Source: Beverwykella pulmonaria
Taxonomy: Eukaryota > Ascomycota > Dothideomycetes > Pleosporales > Melanommataceae
Assembly: GCA_001599595.1 (NCBI GenBank)
Contig: BCHH01000006.1
Span: forward strand, 2,712,319-2,776,318
Direction of reading: 5' to 3'
DNA: 64,000 nucleotides
Shown here: positions 1-10,585 of the stretch, piece by piece
Numbering within the stretch: position 1 is the stretch's first letter
Layout: each line of letters opens with the position of its first letter
Made by a program: the position numbers and the translations under genes
The notes under the pieces: generated by a model
What the model saw: the letters and a program-made list of their open reading frames with translations, nothing else
Database searches by the model: none
What the model was told of the DNA's origin: nothing

Positions 1-1567
1 ACACAACGCCATTTTGCCTCCCTGACTCTTCATGCCTGCTTTGGTTCGGGCGACGAAACTGGATCGGCATCATGGGCTCCCTAATTTTGACCTCAATGCC
101 GACATGGCGGATAGCCAAATTTACACGTTGAATGAAATGCGCAAGGGAGGTCGGATGAGGTCGGATTGGTGACCGCTGGACGGGTGGAAGGATGAATTGG
201 GATGGGCTGGAAAGCTGGTGCCCGAAAAGCTTGAATCGACTGCTGGGCGTATGTGCTGACATGGTAATTTCACGTGCGCGCTAGGGCTAGTCAGGGGAAC
301 TTTCTTCGCCCTACGGCTCATGTCCCCACACGTCCACTGACTATCCTCCTCGCTATAACGCGCCATTGCAAGAAGCCATTACTAGAAAGCTCCTCGCTGA
401 CCCTAGAAGCGCAAACTAAACATTTGGTTGATACACCGAATGCGTTCTGGAAGGCCGCCAACTGGACGGAGGGGCCTCGGCCTATCCAGCCCAGGCTCGC
501 TTGCATGGAGTCGATATGTTCCCCTGCGTAAATAGAGCGCATAATAAATTGCTGACCTTCATATTCTCTGCCAAAGGCGGCCTAGAACAGGCTCAAAGAA
601 GAGCCCTCTTACATATCTCCGAGCTGTGCCCCATCGCTGATTTGGCTTGGTCCTGCAGCAACGCACTGGCTAGCCTCATTGGCTGGTCAGAAACAAGTTG
701 TCAAGTTCATGCGGCCACACCCGCTCACATGCAGCAAAGCAAAGCTCTACACGCATGCACGTACGCACCTGCGTCACCGGTAGTTCCTCGGTGTCTTCCT
801 CGACAGTCAAAGCGGAGAATTGTCCATTGGCAGATCTCCCGGAGCCATCTTTCCGCAAGTGGAACAGTCCCGTCCGCTCGATATTAACGTCACGGTTGAG
901 GCGCGGCATAGCGGTTCATGCGAATGGTCGTGACGAACTGCATCCTCTTTTGAAGATTGATGATCGGTGCTGTGTACGTCGTGTTTGCGGTAAATTTCGT
1001 CTTTTTCTGCCTATTCAACAATGAAGTCAAAAGCATCGTAGAGTCTTTGCCCGCTTTCCAGTCTCTCAGTCATTCTCAGTCCGCGCCGCACCCTCCAAAT
1101 TGCTCTTCCAAATTTCTCTCAACGTTGTTGATCGTCATCTGGGCAACCTCCGCTTTCCTCCTGCCGTCTTCGAACATGAAGCCTCGGCAAACCCAGGACA
1201 GGCCACACCGCCGACAAGACGGCGACCTCTCTTCGCCAAACGCGTGTCGACGAAATCGTTTATGGGAAACTGGAGTCGAGGGAAAAGGGGCAAAGTAAAG
1301 AACAGAATGAAGAGCATCATGGGTATAGCGCAACGATATAAGAGTGCATGCTCAACGGAACCCTAGGAGGAATCACTGCTCAGCTAGGCTTTCATCACAC
1401 TCGTTACTCCAGACCTGACAAGGTCATTACGCTCATTGCTCCAGGCCTGACAAGGTCATTACGCTCATTACTCCAGATTTTATAGGGTCCAATGTACGTC
1501 TCCAATTCCATTATCTGTCTATCCGTGGTTAGTACTGATGGTCAGCACTATAGATATATAGCCTAAA
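1..1567. other. Intergenic region upstream of the GMC oxidoreductase gene
   Basis: I see no convincing gene here. The open frames are short, overlap on both strands and resemble no family I know. The last 170 bases hold a tandem repeat (listed separately) and an AT-rich tract at about 1546-1560 that could serve as a TATA element for the gene starting at 1568. Confidence 0.5.
1404..1477. repeat. 32-bp tandem repeat in the GMC oxidoreductase promoter
   Basis: Two adjacent 32-bp units (1404-1435 and 1436-1467) differ at two bases and are followed by the first 10 bases of a third. Each carries the core CCTGACAAGGTCATTACGCT. The array ends about 90 bp before the start codon at 1568, so it could be a duplicated regulatory site. 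No known binding site is recognised. Confidence 0.75.
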
Positions 1568-3553
1568 ATGCTGATTCAACGACTCCTTCTATCTGTCGCG
1601 ACAGCGACATTCTCATCACTTGCAGCTGCTGTCGATCTTACTGGCTACGAGTATGTTGTTGTCGGCTCTGGTGCTGGCGGCGGCCCCCTCGCAGCTCGGC
1701 TAGCAATCGCTGGCCACAAGACCCTGCTCATTGAGGCTGGTGACGACCAGGGCGCCAACATCAACTACACTGTTCCATCCTACTCTGCCAGGTCTTCAGA
1801 AGATGAAAACCTTGCGTGGAACTTCTTTGTTCGCCACTATGCCGATGAGGAACGCCAGGCTTTGGACTACAAGACAACCTACACGACCCCCGATGGTGGC
1901 GAGTATACTGGCCTAAGCCCGCCTGAGGGCTCGACAATGAAGGGAACGCTATATCCCCGTACTGGTACGCTAGGAGGATGCACCGCCCACAATGCCCTCA
2001 TTGCCGTCTATCCTCACGAATCGGACTTTGAGTACATCTCTACCCTGACTGGCGACGCATCGTGGTCTCCGGACAGCATGCGCGAATACTTCGTCAAGAT
2101 GGAAAAGAACCAGTACCTATCTTCCGTGGCTGAAGGTCATGGCTACGACGGTTGGCTCGCAACGGAGACGGCTCCTCTCAGCATTGTTCTTCAAGATTCC
2201 GAACTTCTCAGTCTGCTCTCGGGAGGCGCGTTCGCACTGGGCAATGCGACTAATGCCGTCATCAACCTAGGCACTCTGATTGCTGGCGACGCCAACGCTG
2301 ATCTACCAACGCGCGACAGCGGCGACGCATACTACCAGATTCCCCTCTCCACCAACGACGCTCATCGCAACGGAGCGCGAGAGTTCATCGTGTCTGTTCG
2401 CGACGCCGTCAATGCAGATGGAAGCAAGAAGTACCCTCTTGATGTCCGCATGAACTGCTTCGTTACCAAGATCACCTTCGACGAGACTACCACTCCTCCT
2501 CGTGCGACTGGTGTTGAGTTCCTCGACGGACAGTACCTGTACAAGGCCAGCCCCAAGTCAAGCAGCGCTGGAAGCGGCACTCCAGGGACAGCTACCGCAT
2601 CTCGAGAGGTTATCGTCGCAGGTGGTGTGTACAACTCTCCCCAACTGCTTAAGCTGAGTGGCGTCGGGCCCGCTGAGGAGCTTAAGAAATTCGGTATCCC
2701 CGTCATCTCCGATCTCCCGGGTGTCGGCACCAACCTTCAAGATCACTACGAGATCACCGTTCAAGGCCGTATACCCGACAACTTCACCTGCCTCGATGGC
2801 TGCACCTTCGACGCTACCGATGCTGACAAGTGTCTCGACCGATGGGAGAACCCTGTTCTCGGTGACCATGGGCTCTACTCTTCGCCTGGCCTTGCCGCTG
2901 CCATGTTATACAAGAGCACTGCGACCGCCAACGACGAATACGACGTGTTCATCTTTGGCGGACCCGTCAACTTCCGCGGCTATTTCCCAGACTATAGCGT
3001 CAATGCGACCGCCGAGCACGACGTATTCAGCTGGGCCATTCTCAAGGCACATCCCCGCAACACTGCAGGCGCCGTTACGCTACGCTCGGCTAACCCCCTC
3101 GACATGCCCGACATCGTGTTCAACAACTTTGACACCGGCGTTGGCGACTCCTCGGCTGATCTCCAAGCCCTATCCGAGGCCGTTGGAATTGCTCGCGACG
3201 CCTTCGCTCGCCAAGCCGTCCCCGTCACTGAGATCCTACCCGGCGCCGACGTGACCTCCTCAGAATCCATCAAGGACTACGTCAAGAAGACTGCTTGGGG
3301 CCACCACGCCTCTTCCACTTGCCCGATCGGCGCCGACAACGACCCGGTGGCCGTCCTCGATTCCAGCTTCCGTGTTCGTGGCACTGCGGGCCTACGAGTC
3401 GTGGACGCTTCAGTATACCCCAGGATTCCTGGCACGTTCACCGCGGTGTCGACGTACATGGTCGCTGAGAAGGCGGCGGATGTTATATTGAGCCAGCTGG
3501 GGTCGGTCTCGAACTCGACGACTGGGGTCAACGCTACGAGTGCGAGGGTATAG
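1568..3553 (+). CDS. Secreted GMC-family (glucose-methanol-choline) FAD oxidoreductase
   Basis: Single-exon gene of 661 aa. It opens with a hydrophobic signal peptide (about residues 1-21, ending in an Ala-rich stretch). The FAD-binding Rossmann motif GSGAGG is at 33-38, followed by the LLIEAGDD strand end. The flavin-attachment loop TGTLGGCTAHNA and the C-terminal GMC signature with HH at 579-580 (context WGHHASSTCPIG) are present. The last block, RVVDASVYPRIPG..., ends with MVAEKAADVI. The family oxidises alcohols, sugars or choline-like substrates with FAD. The substrate here cannot be read from sequence; a secreted sugar or aryl-alcohol oxidase/dehydrogenase is plausible. The position that is often His or Asn in the second active-site motif lies in GTFTAVSTYM, so the second catalytic residue is not the textbook one. 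The start at 1568 is chosen because it gives the signal peptide. No introns, unlike most neighbours. Confidence 0.93.
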   Translation: MLIQRLLLSVATATFSSLAAAVDLTGYEYVVVGSGAGGGPLAARLAIAGHKTLLIEAGDDQGANINYTVPSYSARSSEDENLAWNFFVRHYADEERQALDYKTTYTTPDGGEYTGLSPPEGSTMKGTLYPRTGTLGGCTAHNALIAVYPHESDFEYISTLTGDASWSPDSMREYFVKMEKNQYLSSVAEGHGYDGWLATETAPLSIVLQDSELLSLLSGGAFALGNATNAVINLGTLIAGDANADLPTRDSGDAYYQIPLSTNDAHRNGAREFIVSVRDAVNADGSKKYPLDVRMNCFVTKITFDETTTPPRATGVEFLDGQYLYKASPKSSSAGSGTPGTATASREVIVAGGVYNSPQLLKLSGVGPAEELKKFGIPVISDLPGVGTNLQDHYEITVQGRIPDNFTCLDGCTFDATDADKCLDRWENPVLGDHGLYSSPGLAAAMLYKSTATANDEYDVFIFGGPVNFRGYFPDYSVNATAEHDVFSWAILKAHPRNTAGAVTLRSANPLDMPDIVFNNFDTGVGDSSADLQALSEAVGIARDAFARQAVPVTEILPGADVTSSESIKDYVKKTAWGHHASSTCPIGADNDPVAVLDSSFRVRGTAGLRVVDASVYPRIPGTFTAVSTYMVAEKAADVILSQLGSVSNSTTGVNATSARV

Positions 3554-3910
3554 GGCAGGAAAAGGGGTGGGTTGACTTCTTATATACGTGTTATGTCTGT
3601 ACGGCGATTTTGCATAGGAGATTCACTGGGCTAGCTTTTTTAATGTGCATATTTCTACGGAACTTTAGTGGCCATACTGGAGAATTACTTATCAGTGAAT
3701 CACCTCAATGAGCGCTTTCTACATACTAATTAGCACGAGCAAAGACTCAGGTGCTCATTTCAGTACTTCGTTTGCGATTTACGTTGGGCTATGTTCCAAA
3801 ATTCTTCGGCATCCGTCTAATGCTCGTGACAATTACTGATAGAATCCACGTGAAAACTTGTCACAAGTTGACCTACAGTCTCACGCGTTTTCCTTCGTAA
3901 AAAATGTTGA
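3554..3910. other. Intergenic region, nothing recognised
   Basis: AT-rich sequence downstream of the GMC oxidoreductase. I see no gene, repeat or RNA here. Confidence 0.5.
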
Positions 3911-4425
3911 TCACACGTACACCCGATTCCAAGTTATGAAGTTGAGGGTCACAGGGGGGAATCTAAGTAGAGCGCATCTCTGGTCTGTATCATGGACACA
4001 AAGTTGTCGATCTGCTTCTGAAATACTATGCTTTATAATTTGGCAGAATGGACACCGCACTGCTTCTTCCGTTTTCATGGTGTCGTGGTTAAGGAGAATC
4101 GGGAAGTCGATTAGATCTTCGAGATTCAAGCATTTCATGAGAAGATTCAACCGTAAGTGTCGGCAGAAACCACATAGCGGCTCCATATCAGAACCTGTGG
4201 GATCGCACGTTGAGCAAAGATCGTAGAAAACCCTTAGGTAATCTTCTTCTGCTAGGCCGGAGCGGTCGAAGTAGGGACTTCCATAATGTGTGGCGTTCGG
4301 AATCGTACAGTATATGCAGAAACCGCTCTCTGTGAACCCGTCATTCTCGTCACTATCGTAGACGCAACCTTCCTCATATTCGTCACTGTCGTAGATGCAA
4401 CCTGATGCATTTTTGTTGAACTAAA
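3911..4425 (-). pseudogene. HET-type N-terminal cysteine-rich fragment, truncated
   Basis: On the minus strand an open frame runs from a good splice acceptor (TTGTTTAG, ending at 4426) to a stop at 3911. It contains a duplicated acidic motif (GCIYDSDE / GCVYDSDE), then CIYC, then LCGFCRHL and CPFCQII. Paired CxxC motifs around a Leu-rich helix are typical of the N-terminal zinc-binding part that precedes HET domains. No HET domain follows: the frame ends right after the cysteine region and the next 350 bases show nothing similar. I infer a truncated relic of a HET-type gene, though a small independent protein with an upstream exon is possible. Confidence 0.4.
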
Positions 4426-5444
4426 CAACCATTAGAACCATGCCCTGGTACATGTCTTGTATTGTAGGGTTGTACTTGCCCCAATCTCCATTTCTATTGC
4501 TTCACATTGATCAAACGGGCTCCGTACTTAGGTATTGACGTACGCAGTTCTTGGGCAAACGATTGATCATACATCTGGGTCGTTGTCAGTTATGGAGGTT
4601 AGACAAGGCTGAGGAAAGCTGCTGGCTGCCAACTCATCGAGCAGAGGACAGGAACAATAGCCACTTGCGTTCTCTGACCTAGAACGGATTCGAGGTTCAA
4701 GAAGAGGAGTGATGGCCTTTGAAGACACGGCGTGATCTTGAATGGATGAATGAATGTGGCGACGGCAGTAGAAGCGAAGGCTGTGAATGCCATCTCATTG
4801 ATCCATCCACGAACTAGGCCGATGTACGCTAGCCTTTTGTGGATTAGTGTTCGCCGCCGTGGCTCTCGGACTTCCGCCGCATGCGAATCGATCATCCAGC
4901 CCTTCAAGAGCGACAACAACCAAGACCCCCTGGTTCTGTCCCATCTAAATATTGTACGAACTCCTGATCTCTTAATCTTCTCGCTTGGTTTCTTTCCGGT
5001 TAGGAGTACTTGTGGCCAGATCTCATTCCCTTAGTCACCCCCCACCTTTTCATCCCTGCCGGCCACTTCTTCCTCTGGTGCATTCAGAAAAAGCTAGCGA
5101 AATCAACTGATATCTCTGGCCTGTCGTGAGGGTTGTTTATCCTGATCCTCTGGGGTTGAAGAGAAGACCAAGAGAAGACCAAAAAAGACCCCCCGAAACG
5201 GGTAGACGAGAATCTAGGAGTGTTGCAGAGGTGCGACAGCCATTTTCATAAAACAAGCATAAGAATTCAAAGCATCGGGCATAATAGCCACTGAGATAGT
5301 GACAAGTTGTGTTGTTTTTAGTTACTGACTAGCTTTGAGTCAGATTGAGGCAATTTCTCGCACCATCGAAGTCCACCACAAATTTGACCTTATTGGTTTC
5401 AATCTTTAACGAATCAGCGTCGAATCTAAAGTTTTCTAATCAAG
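4426..5444. other. Intergenic region upstream of the superoxide dismutase gene
   Basis: No supported gene. A 106-codon minus-strand frame at 4599-4919 has no recognisable similarity and no start or splice context, and I treat it as chance. The interval probably holds the promoter and 5' UTR of the superoxide dismutase gene and the missing upstream part of the HET-like fragment. Confidence 0.45.
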
Positions 5445-6312
5445 ATGAGAGGCACTTCAAGACTCTCGATTGCGCTTTTCTTTTTCTTCTCCACCAGTAC
5501 TGCAGTCTTTGCTTTAGAACAGCAACCTTTTCAATTCGAAGAAATGACTGCACCAACGTATAGCCTTCCTCCTCTTCCATATGCCTACGATGTAAGTCAT
5601 CTATTCAAATCCTTGGAACATCCCACATCTAGCGTACTTACTTCACAACAGGCGTTGGAACCTCATATCTCGGCTCAAATCATGGAGTTGCACCACAGCA
5701 AGCATCACCAAACTTATGTCACTAGTCTGAACGCTGCTCTCAAATATCAAGCTGAAGCTGTTCATATCTCAGATATCACCTCACAGCTCTCCCTCCAACA
5801 GCTAATCCGATTTCATGCCGGCGGCCACATCAATCATTCGCTGTTCTGGCAGAATCTAGCTCCAGCCAGTTCTGTGGACGCAAAATCTTCTGCGGCTCCG
5901 AAGCTCATCAAAAAGATCATATCGACATGGGGCGACGAACAGCAATTCCGCGAAGCCTTCAAGGCGGCATTATTAGGGCTTCAGGGAAGCGGCTGGGGCT
6001 GGCTAGTCAAAGTTGAGGTCGGACAGGAACAACGATTGACTATCGTTACAACTAAGGATCAAGATCCGATTGTCGGGAATGGCGAGGTGCCTATCTTCGG
6101 GATAGACATGTGGGAGCATGCCTATTATCTGCAGGTAATTGACGCTTCGTGGTTTACGATTAAAAATCCGCGGCTAATTTCAGCTTCAGTATTTAAATGG
6201 GAAAGCTGCATATATCGAGAATATCTGGAACGTCATCAACTGGAAGACCGCTGAAGAGCGTTTTCTCGGTACACGCGCGGATGCATTCAAGGCGTTGAAG
6301 GCGTCAATTTGA
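5445..6312 (+). CDS. Secreted Fe/Mn superoxide dismutase
   Basis: Converts superoxide to peroxide and oxygen; probably extracellular. Three exons: 5445-5591, 5652-6134 and 6190-6312, giving 250 aa. Intron 1 (60 bp, GTAAGT...ACAG) is a multiple of three, so it would read through unspliced; splicing joins PYAYD to ALEPHISAQIMELHHSKHH, as in the family. Intron 2 has two acceptors six bases apart (6183 and 6189); the second gives YYLQ-YLNGKAAYIENIWNVINW, matching the family without an insertion. All four metal ligands are visible: His in ALEPHIS, His in HINHSLFW, and Asp and His in GIDMWEHAYY. The N-terminus (MRGTSRLSIALFFFFSTSTAVFA) is a clear signal peptide instead of the usual mitochondrial presequence. 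Confidence 0.92.
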
Positions 6313-6878
6313 AGTGGAGTACTAAGTGGTGATCCACAACGGTTTAAAATTGGACGCGCAAACCCTCCACAATGGCTTGAGATTGGATCCAAAGAGTATG
6401 CAGCTTCTTCTACTTAGGATTTCAGTGAGCCTCCTTGAGTCACTAAAACTACATGACCAACTCAATTACAATCACAGTGAAGTGCACGTGATGAACTTTT
6501 GTTTCAGGCTTTCACATTCCCAAACCTTAAACATATTAAACTCGCAAGTAAAAATTCGCTCGCAAATTGTGAACGATTCAAAAAAGCCACGTTTTTGATC
6601 CGTGAAGTCTTCGAGGCACTGCAGTTAAGAATATTGCGAGCACCGTGGTGTCTAAAGCCTTTGTCTTGGCACCAGAGTTAGCCGCCTGAGTACTCTCTCA
6701 AACTTGCTCAAACCACCCATAAACACGCAAATGTTCGTCAAGATCTTCAGACGTTTGAAAGCTTTATAAGCCATGCAGATATTTCATTTTAGACTTTAAC
6801 TCCAGCTCATAAACAATTCCGCGTATCTAACCCTGCATCACGTTCTCTAACTATTAGTACTATTCGGAATTACTCAAG
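6313..6878. other. Intergenic region, nothing recognised
   Basis: AT-rich spacer between superoxide dismutase and the small hypothetical gene. Short open frames only; no repeat or RNA seen. Confidence 0.5.
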
Positions 6879-7381
6879 ATGTGTAACGGTTTCTCGACAC
6901 GCAACAGCCATGGAGGCTCAATTGCAGTTTTGCGACCAACCCAAAGCCTATGTTCTCTTGACTCGAAGTCAAGCGAAGAAATGCAACTATTGTTTTCGAA
7001 CCTGAGCAACGACGAAACAACACAAATCGAACTTAGAGGATGGGAGGGAACTAGGAGAATGCAACAACACGGGTACTGGGTTGTAATTCAGTAAGTGAAG
7101 TAAATACTGCAAAACTGTAACAACGTGGACGAAGACTGACAGATCCAAGCCGTGACGGTGACCTCAGCGCCTCTACATCCTACGCGTCACCCAACCAGAA
7201 TTCGTCTAGTCCATTCTTATCGTTTTCGCTTGAACCAAATTTCGAATCAATGATGAAACTACGCCAGCGGCTGGACCTTGGGGTTGGGGATTCTGGTATC
7301 ATTGGTCGTAAGGTCTCTGTAATGATCAGCTCGACAAGAGGGCCTGTGACGGTGGCAGAGGGCATCATCGGATGGAATTAA
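6879..7381 (+). CDS. Hypothetical protein, two exons
   Basis: Not recognised. Exon 1 (6879-7090) encodes about 70 residues and ends at a strong donor, GTAAGT. The frame stays open after a short intron (7091-7134, 44 bp, ending GAAG), which joins ...GYWVVIQ to LTDPSRDGDLSAS and runs to a TAA at 7379-7381, giving 152 aa. The alternative acceptor eight bases later puts exon 2 in a closed frame, so it is less likely. The product is Ser-rich in the middle with no signal peptide or membrane segment. The open second exon supports a real gene, but the model rests only on splice logic. Confidence 0.45.
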
Positions 7382-8161
7382 ACCTCCGAGAATATTTTGA
7401 ATTAATTAGGAGGCTCCATTTTCGCGTGTTACAAGGACTGCCTTGGTTTGACAGGAGTTTGGGAGTTTGCTGGTTTGCGTCGAGTTCAATTCGTCATTAT
7501 ATATATACCGCAAGTTAATTGATTCCTTCCAATAACACTTCTGTAAGGCAGAATCACCTGTTTATCTCCACATCTTGAGCTAAATGTGTAAGCCTATTGA
7601 ATGCTGAGAATAGCCTAGAAATGCGCCCTGAGCCCTTGTCATACCCGATAGGGCTTAGTGCCATCCGTTCGACATCTTTCCACCTCAAAATCAACTTCAA
7701 AATCAACCTCACTCGTCGCTCACCAAGCTTCACTCCAAATTCAATTTTATATTGTACCTGTTCCTCCTTAAATTCGCGTACGTACGTGTTGGCTCTCTTT
7801 ACCGGCATACTGCTTCCGAATTATCGGGTCAACACCCCAACCCCCGCTCTTGACACAAAAGCTTGAATTTTACCGGTCATCTTTAACGCAGGTCCCGCCC
7901 TTGCGATAACAACCGGCAACTGCACTCTTCAACTGACCCTACCTAGATACCTTCCTCATCGATATCTTTGCCAAGAGAGATAACAGTGACTGCAGGAATT
8001 GCTCCACCGACTGCGGTAATTCGGTTGACAATGCGCTGAGATCGGCGGAATTTGTTGGAGATCAACGTTAAGTGGGATATATAAAATCGTAGGAACATGC
8101 TCTGCTTCTTCCTCAATCCTTCTATCCAGCGAATCCAGTAAGGATAAGCTAGCTATCAATC
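7382..8161. other. Intergenic region upstream of L-asparaginase
   Basis: No gene recognised. A pyrimidine-rich stretch and a possible TATA-like tract (about 8075-8083) precede the asparaginase start at 8162. Confidence 0.45.
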
Positions 8162-9443
8162 ATGCTTCTCTTCAATGTTGCTATTGCCGCTCTCATCACA
8201 GCCACTGATGCCGCTGGTCGAATTCATCGACTTCAAGCTCGTTACAATATAACAACGGCTAGTGAGCGGTTGGGTCTTCAATGGTTAGGAGGAAACAGCA
8301 GTCTGCCTAAGGTTCTGTAAGTAACATCGCTTGGGACGAATTGTTTGTTTCTAAATCATCAATCGCAGTGTCCTTTACACAGGTGGTACCATCGCTGGTG
8401 GGTCTATCTACGGCGCTTTGGACGACACGCAATATGGGCAACTTCAAATCACGGGCGAGCAAATCATAGCCCGAAATCCTTATCTCGCGAACCACACCCA
8501 ACTTGCCGTGTCGAATTGGACTTCCGACGAATTCTCAACAGGCACCAACGACGCGCTTGTGATGAACATGACCCGATTCGCCCAAGACGCATTATGTTCT
8601 GAAGACAGTGACATTGATGGTGCCATCTATACGCACGGAACCAACTCGCTAGAGGAAACAGCTTTCCTTTTAGACCTCCTCGTTAACTGTGGCAAGCCTA
8701 TCGTCGGTGTGGGTGCTATGAGACCTTGGACGCATCTTTCCTTTGACGGTGACGCGAACTTCTTTCAAGGTGCCGTGTTGGCTGCGAATCCAGATTCTCG
8801 TAACCGTGGAGTCATGGTAGCTTTTAACAATCGCATCATTCCTGGCTTTTGGGTCACGAAACTGCATTCGACGAATCCGAACGCATTCGGACCAACAGCA
8901 GGTGGTGACCTAGGAGCGTTCATCAACAATTTACCGTATTTCTTCAACACGTGAGTACCCCTTAACAGCTTCGAATTGAAATATCAGCTCAAATTCACTA
9001 GCCCATCACAACCAATAGCCAAGCACGAGTTCGACCTAGAGGTAGTCTCGAGCGACCCGTCTTTCCCTGCCCTTCCCAAAGTAGACATTCTGTATGCCGC
9101 TCGAGAGTTTGACGGCAAACTCGTCCTCGATTCTCAAGCCAACGGAGCTCAAGGTGTAGTCATTGCTGGCACTGGGAACGGCGGAATCCCCAGCGGATCG
9201 GATGAGATTAACGAAGCGCTTGAGAAGGGATTGCAAGTAGTTGTGGGTACCAGAAGCCCATACGGACCGAGTACTCCGAGTAGGGTTCCATCGGTCGCCA
9301 AGTCTGGCTTCATCCATGTCATTCAGTCGCGGATCATGTTGCAATTGGCGATTGCGAGCGGGTTCAACATGAACCAGACAATTGCATTGTTTGAAGGGAC
9401 TTTGAGGACTGCGATTCAACAGGCCTGGAGCCCCGAGACTTGA
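8162..9443 (+). CDS. Secreted type II L-asparaginase
   Basis: Hydrolyses asparagine to aspartate and ammonia outside the cell. Three exons: 8162-8316, 8369-8950 and 9002-9443, giving 392 aa. Introns are 52 bp (GTAAGT...GCAG) and 51 bp (GTGAGT...CACTAG); the second acceptor is the one that keeps frame and joins YFFNT to PSQPIAKHEFD. There is a short signal peptide (MLLFNVAIAALITATDAAG). The nucleophile motif TGGTIAGG places Thr at about residue 59, and the second motif is THGTNSLEET at about 140-149. The family consensus there is THGTDTLEET, with Asp in the Thr-Lys-Asp triad; here that position (about 144) is Asn. The triad Lys appears conserved at about 216 (WVTKLHSTN). Later landmarks GVGAMRP, GDL and VIAGTGNGG are present. 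Confidence 0.92.
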
Positions 9444-9850
9444 TAAATGGTGGACTAGGACACATGCATACGGGCTAATGAATACAAAAGTGAAATTTTC
9501 TAAGCGGAGTGCCATGCGCTTTGAAGTGAGTGACTCTGTTTAAAGCGATTAGTGCTATACCCTCCCCACCTAAAAACAAACCTAAGCCAATGCCAACACA
9601 TCTGGCATAATACTCTCGGATCGAAAATCACTCAAACCCGCTGACTCGAACGAAATTCTACTAGGGATTCATGTCGAGTAGCTCTGGCGCGCAAGTGCAC
9701 GCCGACCTAGTAATCGTCTCTTAGCCGACCCAGCAATATTCACATATTACTGCGGATCTATGGGTTCTATAATTTCGTCGGTTAACCGTGGGACCTCGTG
9801 ATACTCCCCTTATCATCTCACCAACCCAGTGTTTGCATCACATAGTCCAA
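9444..9850. other. Intergenic region, nothing recognised
   Basis: No gene, repeat or RNA identified between the asparaginase gene and the CTD-like relic. Confidence 0.45.
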
Positions 9851-10585
9851 TGGATCGTCCAATTGCAGATAAACTGACATATCCGGACGCTAGTTCGAAA
9901 TTTGATGCCACACGCCCAGCAAACAATACGAACGCCCCAACCTACGCGCCCACATTGCAGCATTTTATACTATGACTCCTAGTTTTGGACCAATGAGTCC
10001 CGGATTCCAGGTGAATAGCCTATCATACCAGCCTACGAGTCCGAGGTTTGCTCCTACGACTCCTGCGTACTCTCCCACTTCCCGAAATATAGTCCGACGA
10101 GCCCGATCTATAGGTCCTCTAGTCCAGCGTACTCTCTGCGAGATGCTGGTCAGGATTATGATCCTCCTAGTTGGAGTTGCATACCCAATAGTCTAAAGTA
10201 TGGTGGTTCCATACTTACACCTAGCACTCCACTCGCTTGGGTAGTCTCCCATAGATTGTCACCGACTGAACAAAGCCGTGAATACACGAGATTTACATTC
10301 CTCTCTTTATCATCACCAGATAAGCTGTATCACGATCCAACAAGGTCAGGGGTTCATCCTACGAGTTCGGTTGCGAATGTCACGGTAGGTTTTGAAGGAG
10401 CCATGTTGATGGCGGACCAAGGGCAGGTGCTGAATAACAAAAGGGCGTGGGTTCTCGGCGACCATAGTCTATGGACCACTTGCTCAACGCTGAACGTTCC
10501 TAGATCAAGCTCAAGAATAGCGTCGCCTTCGACAGGCACGCGTGAATGTCAAAATGAACGTATGGGACAAGATGTTATCAAATAA
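9851..10585 (+). pseudogene. Frameshifted gene relic with RNA polymerase II CTD-like heptads
   Basis: An ATG at 9851 opens a frame (MDRPIADKLTYPDASS...) ending at a TGA near 9972. The frame beginning at 9972 then encodes Tyr-Ser-Pro-rich repeats, including YQPTSPRFAPTTPAYSPTS. It closes near 10090 while an overlapping frame continues with KYSPTSPIYRSSSPAYS and stays open to a TAA at 10583-10585. The heptad series continues across the frame change, which looks like a one-base loss inside a run of C/T. The repeats resemble the YSPTSPS heptads of the largest RNA polymerase II subunit, but nothing else in RPB1 is present, so this is either a decayed fragment or an unrelated Pro/Ser-rich protein with frameshifts. 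Confidence 0.5.

Noticed and set aside
2362..2733. Long antisense frames inside the GMC oxidoreductase gene
   Set aside because: They mirror the codon bias of the sense gene and show no domain.
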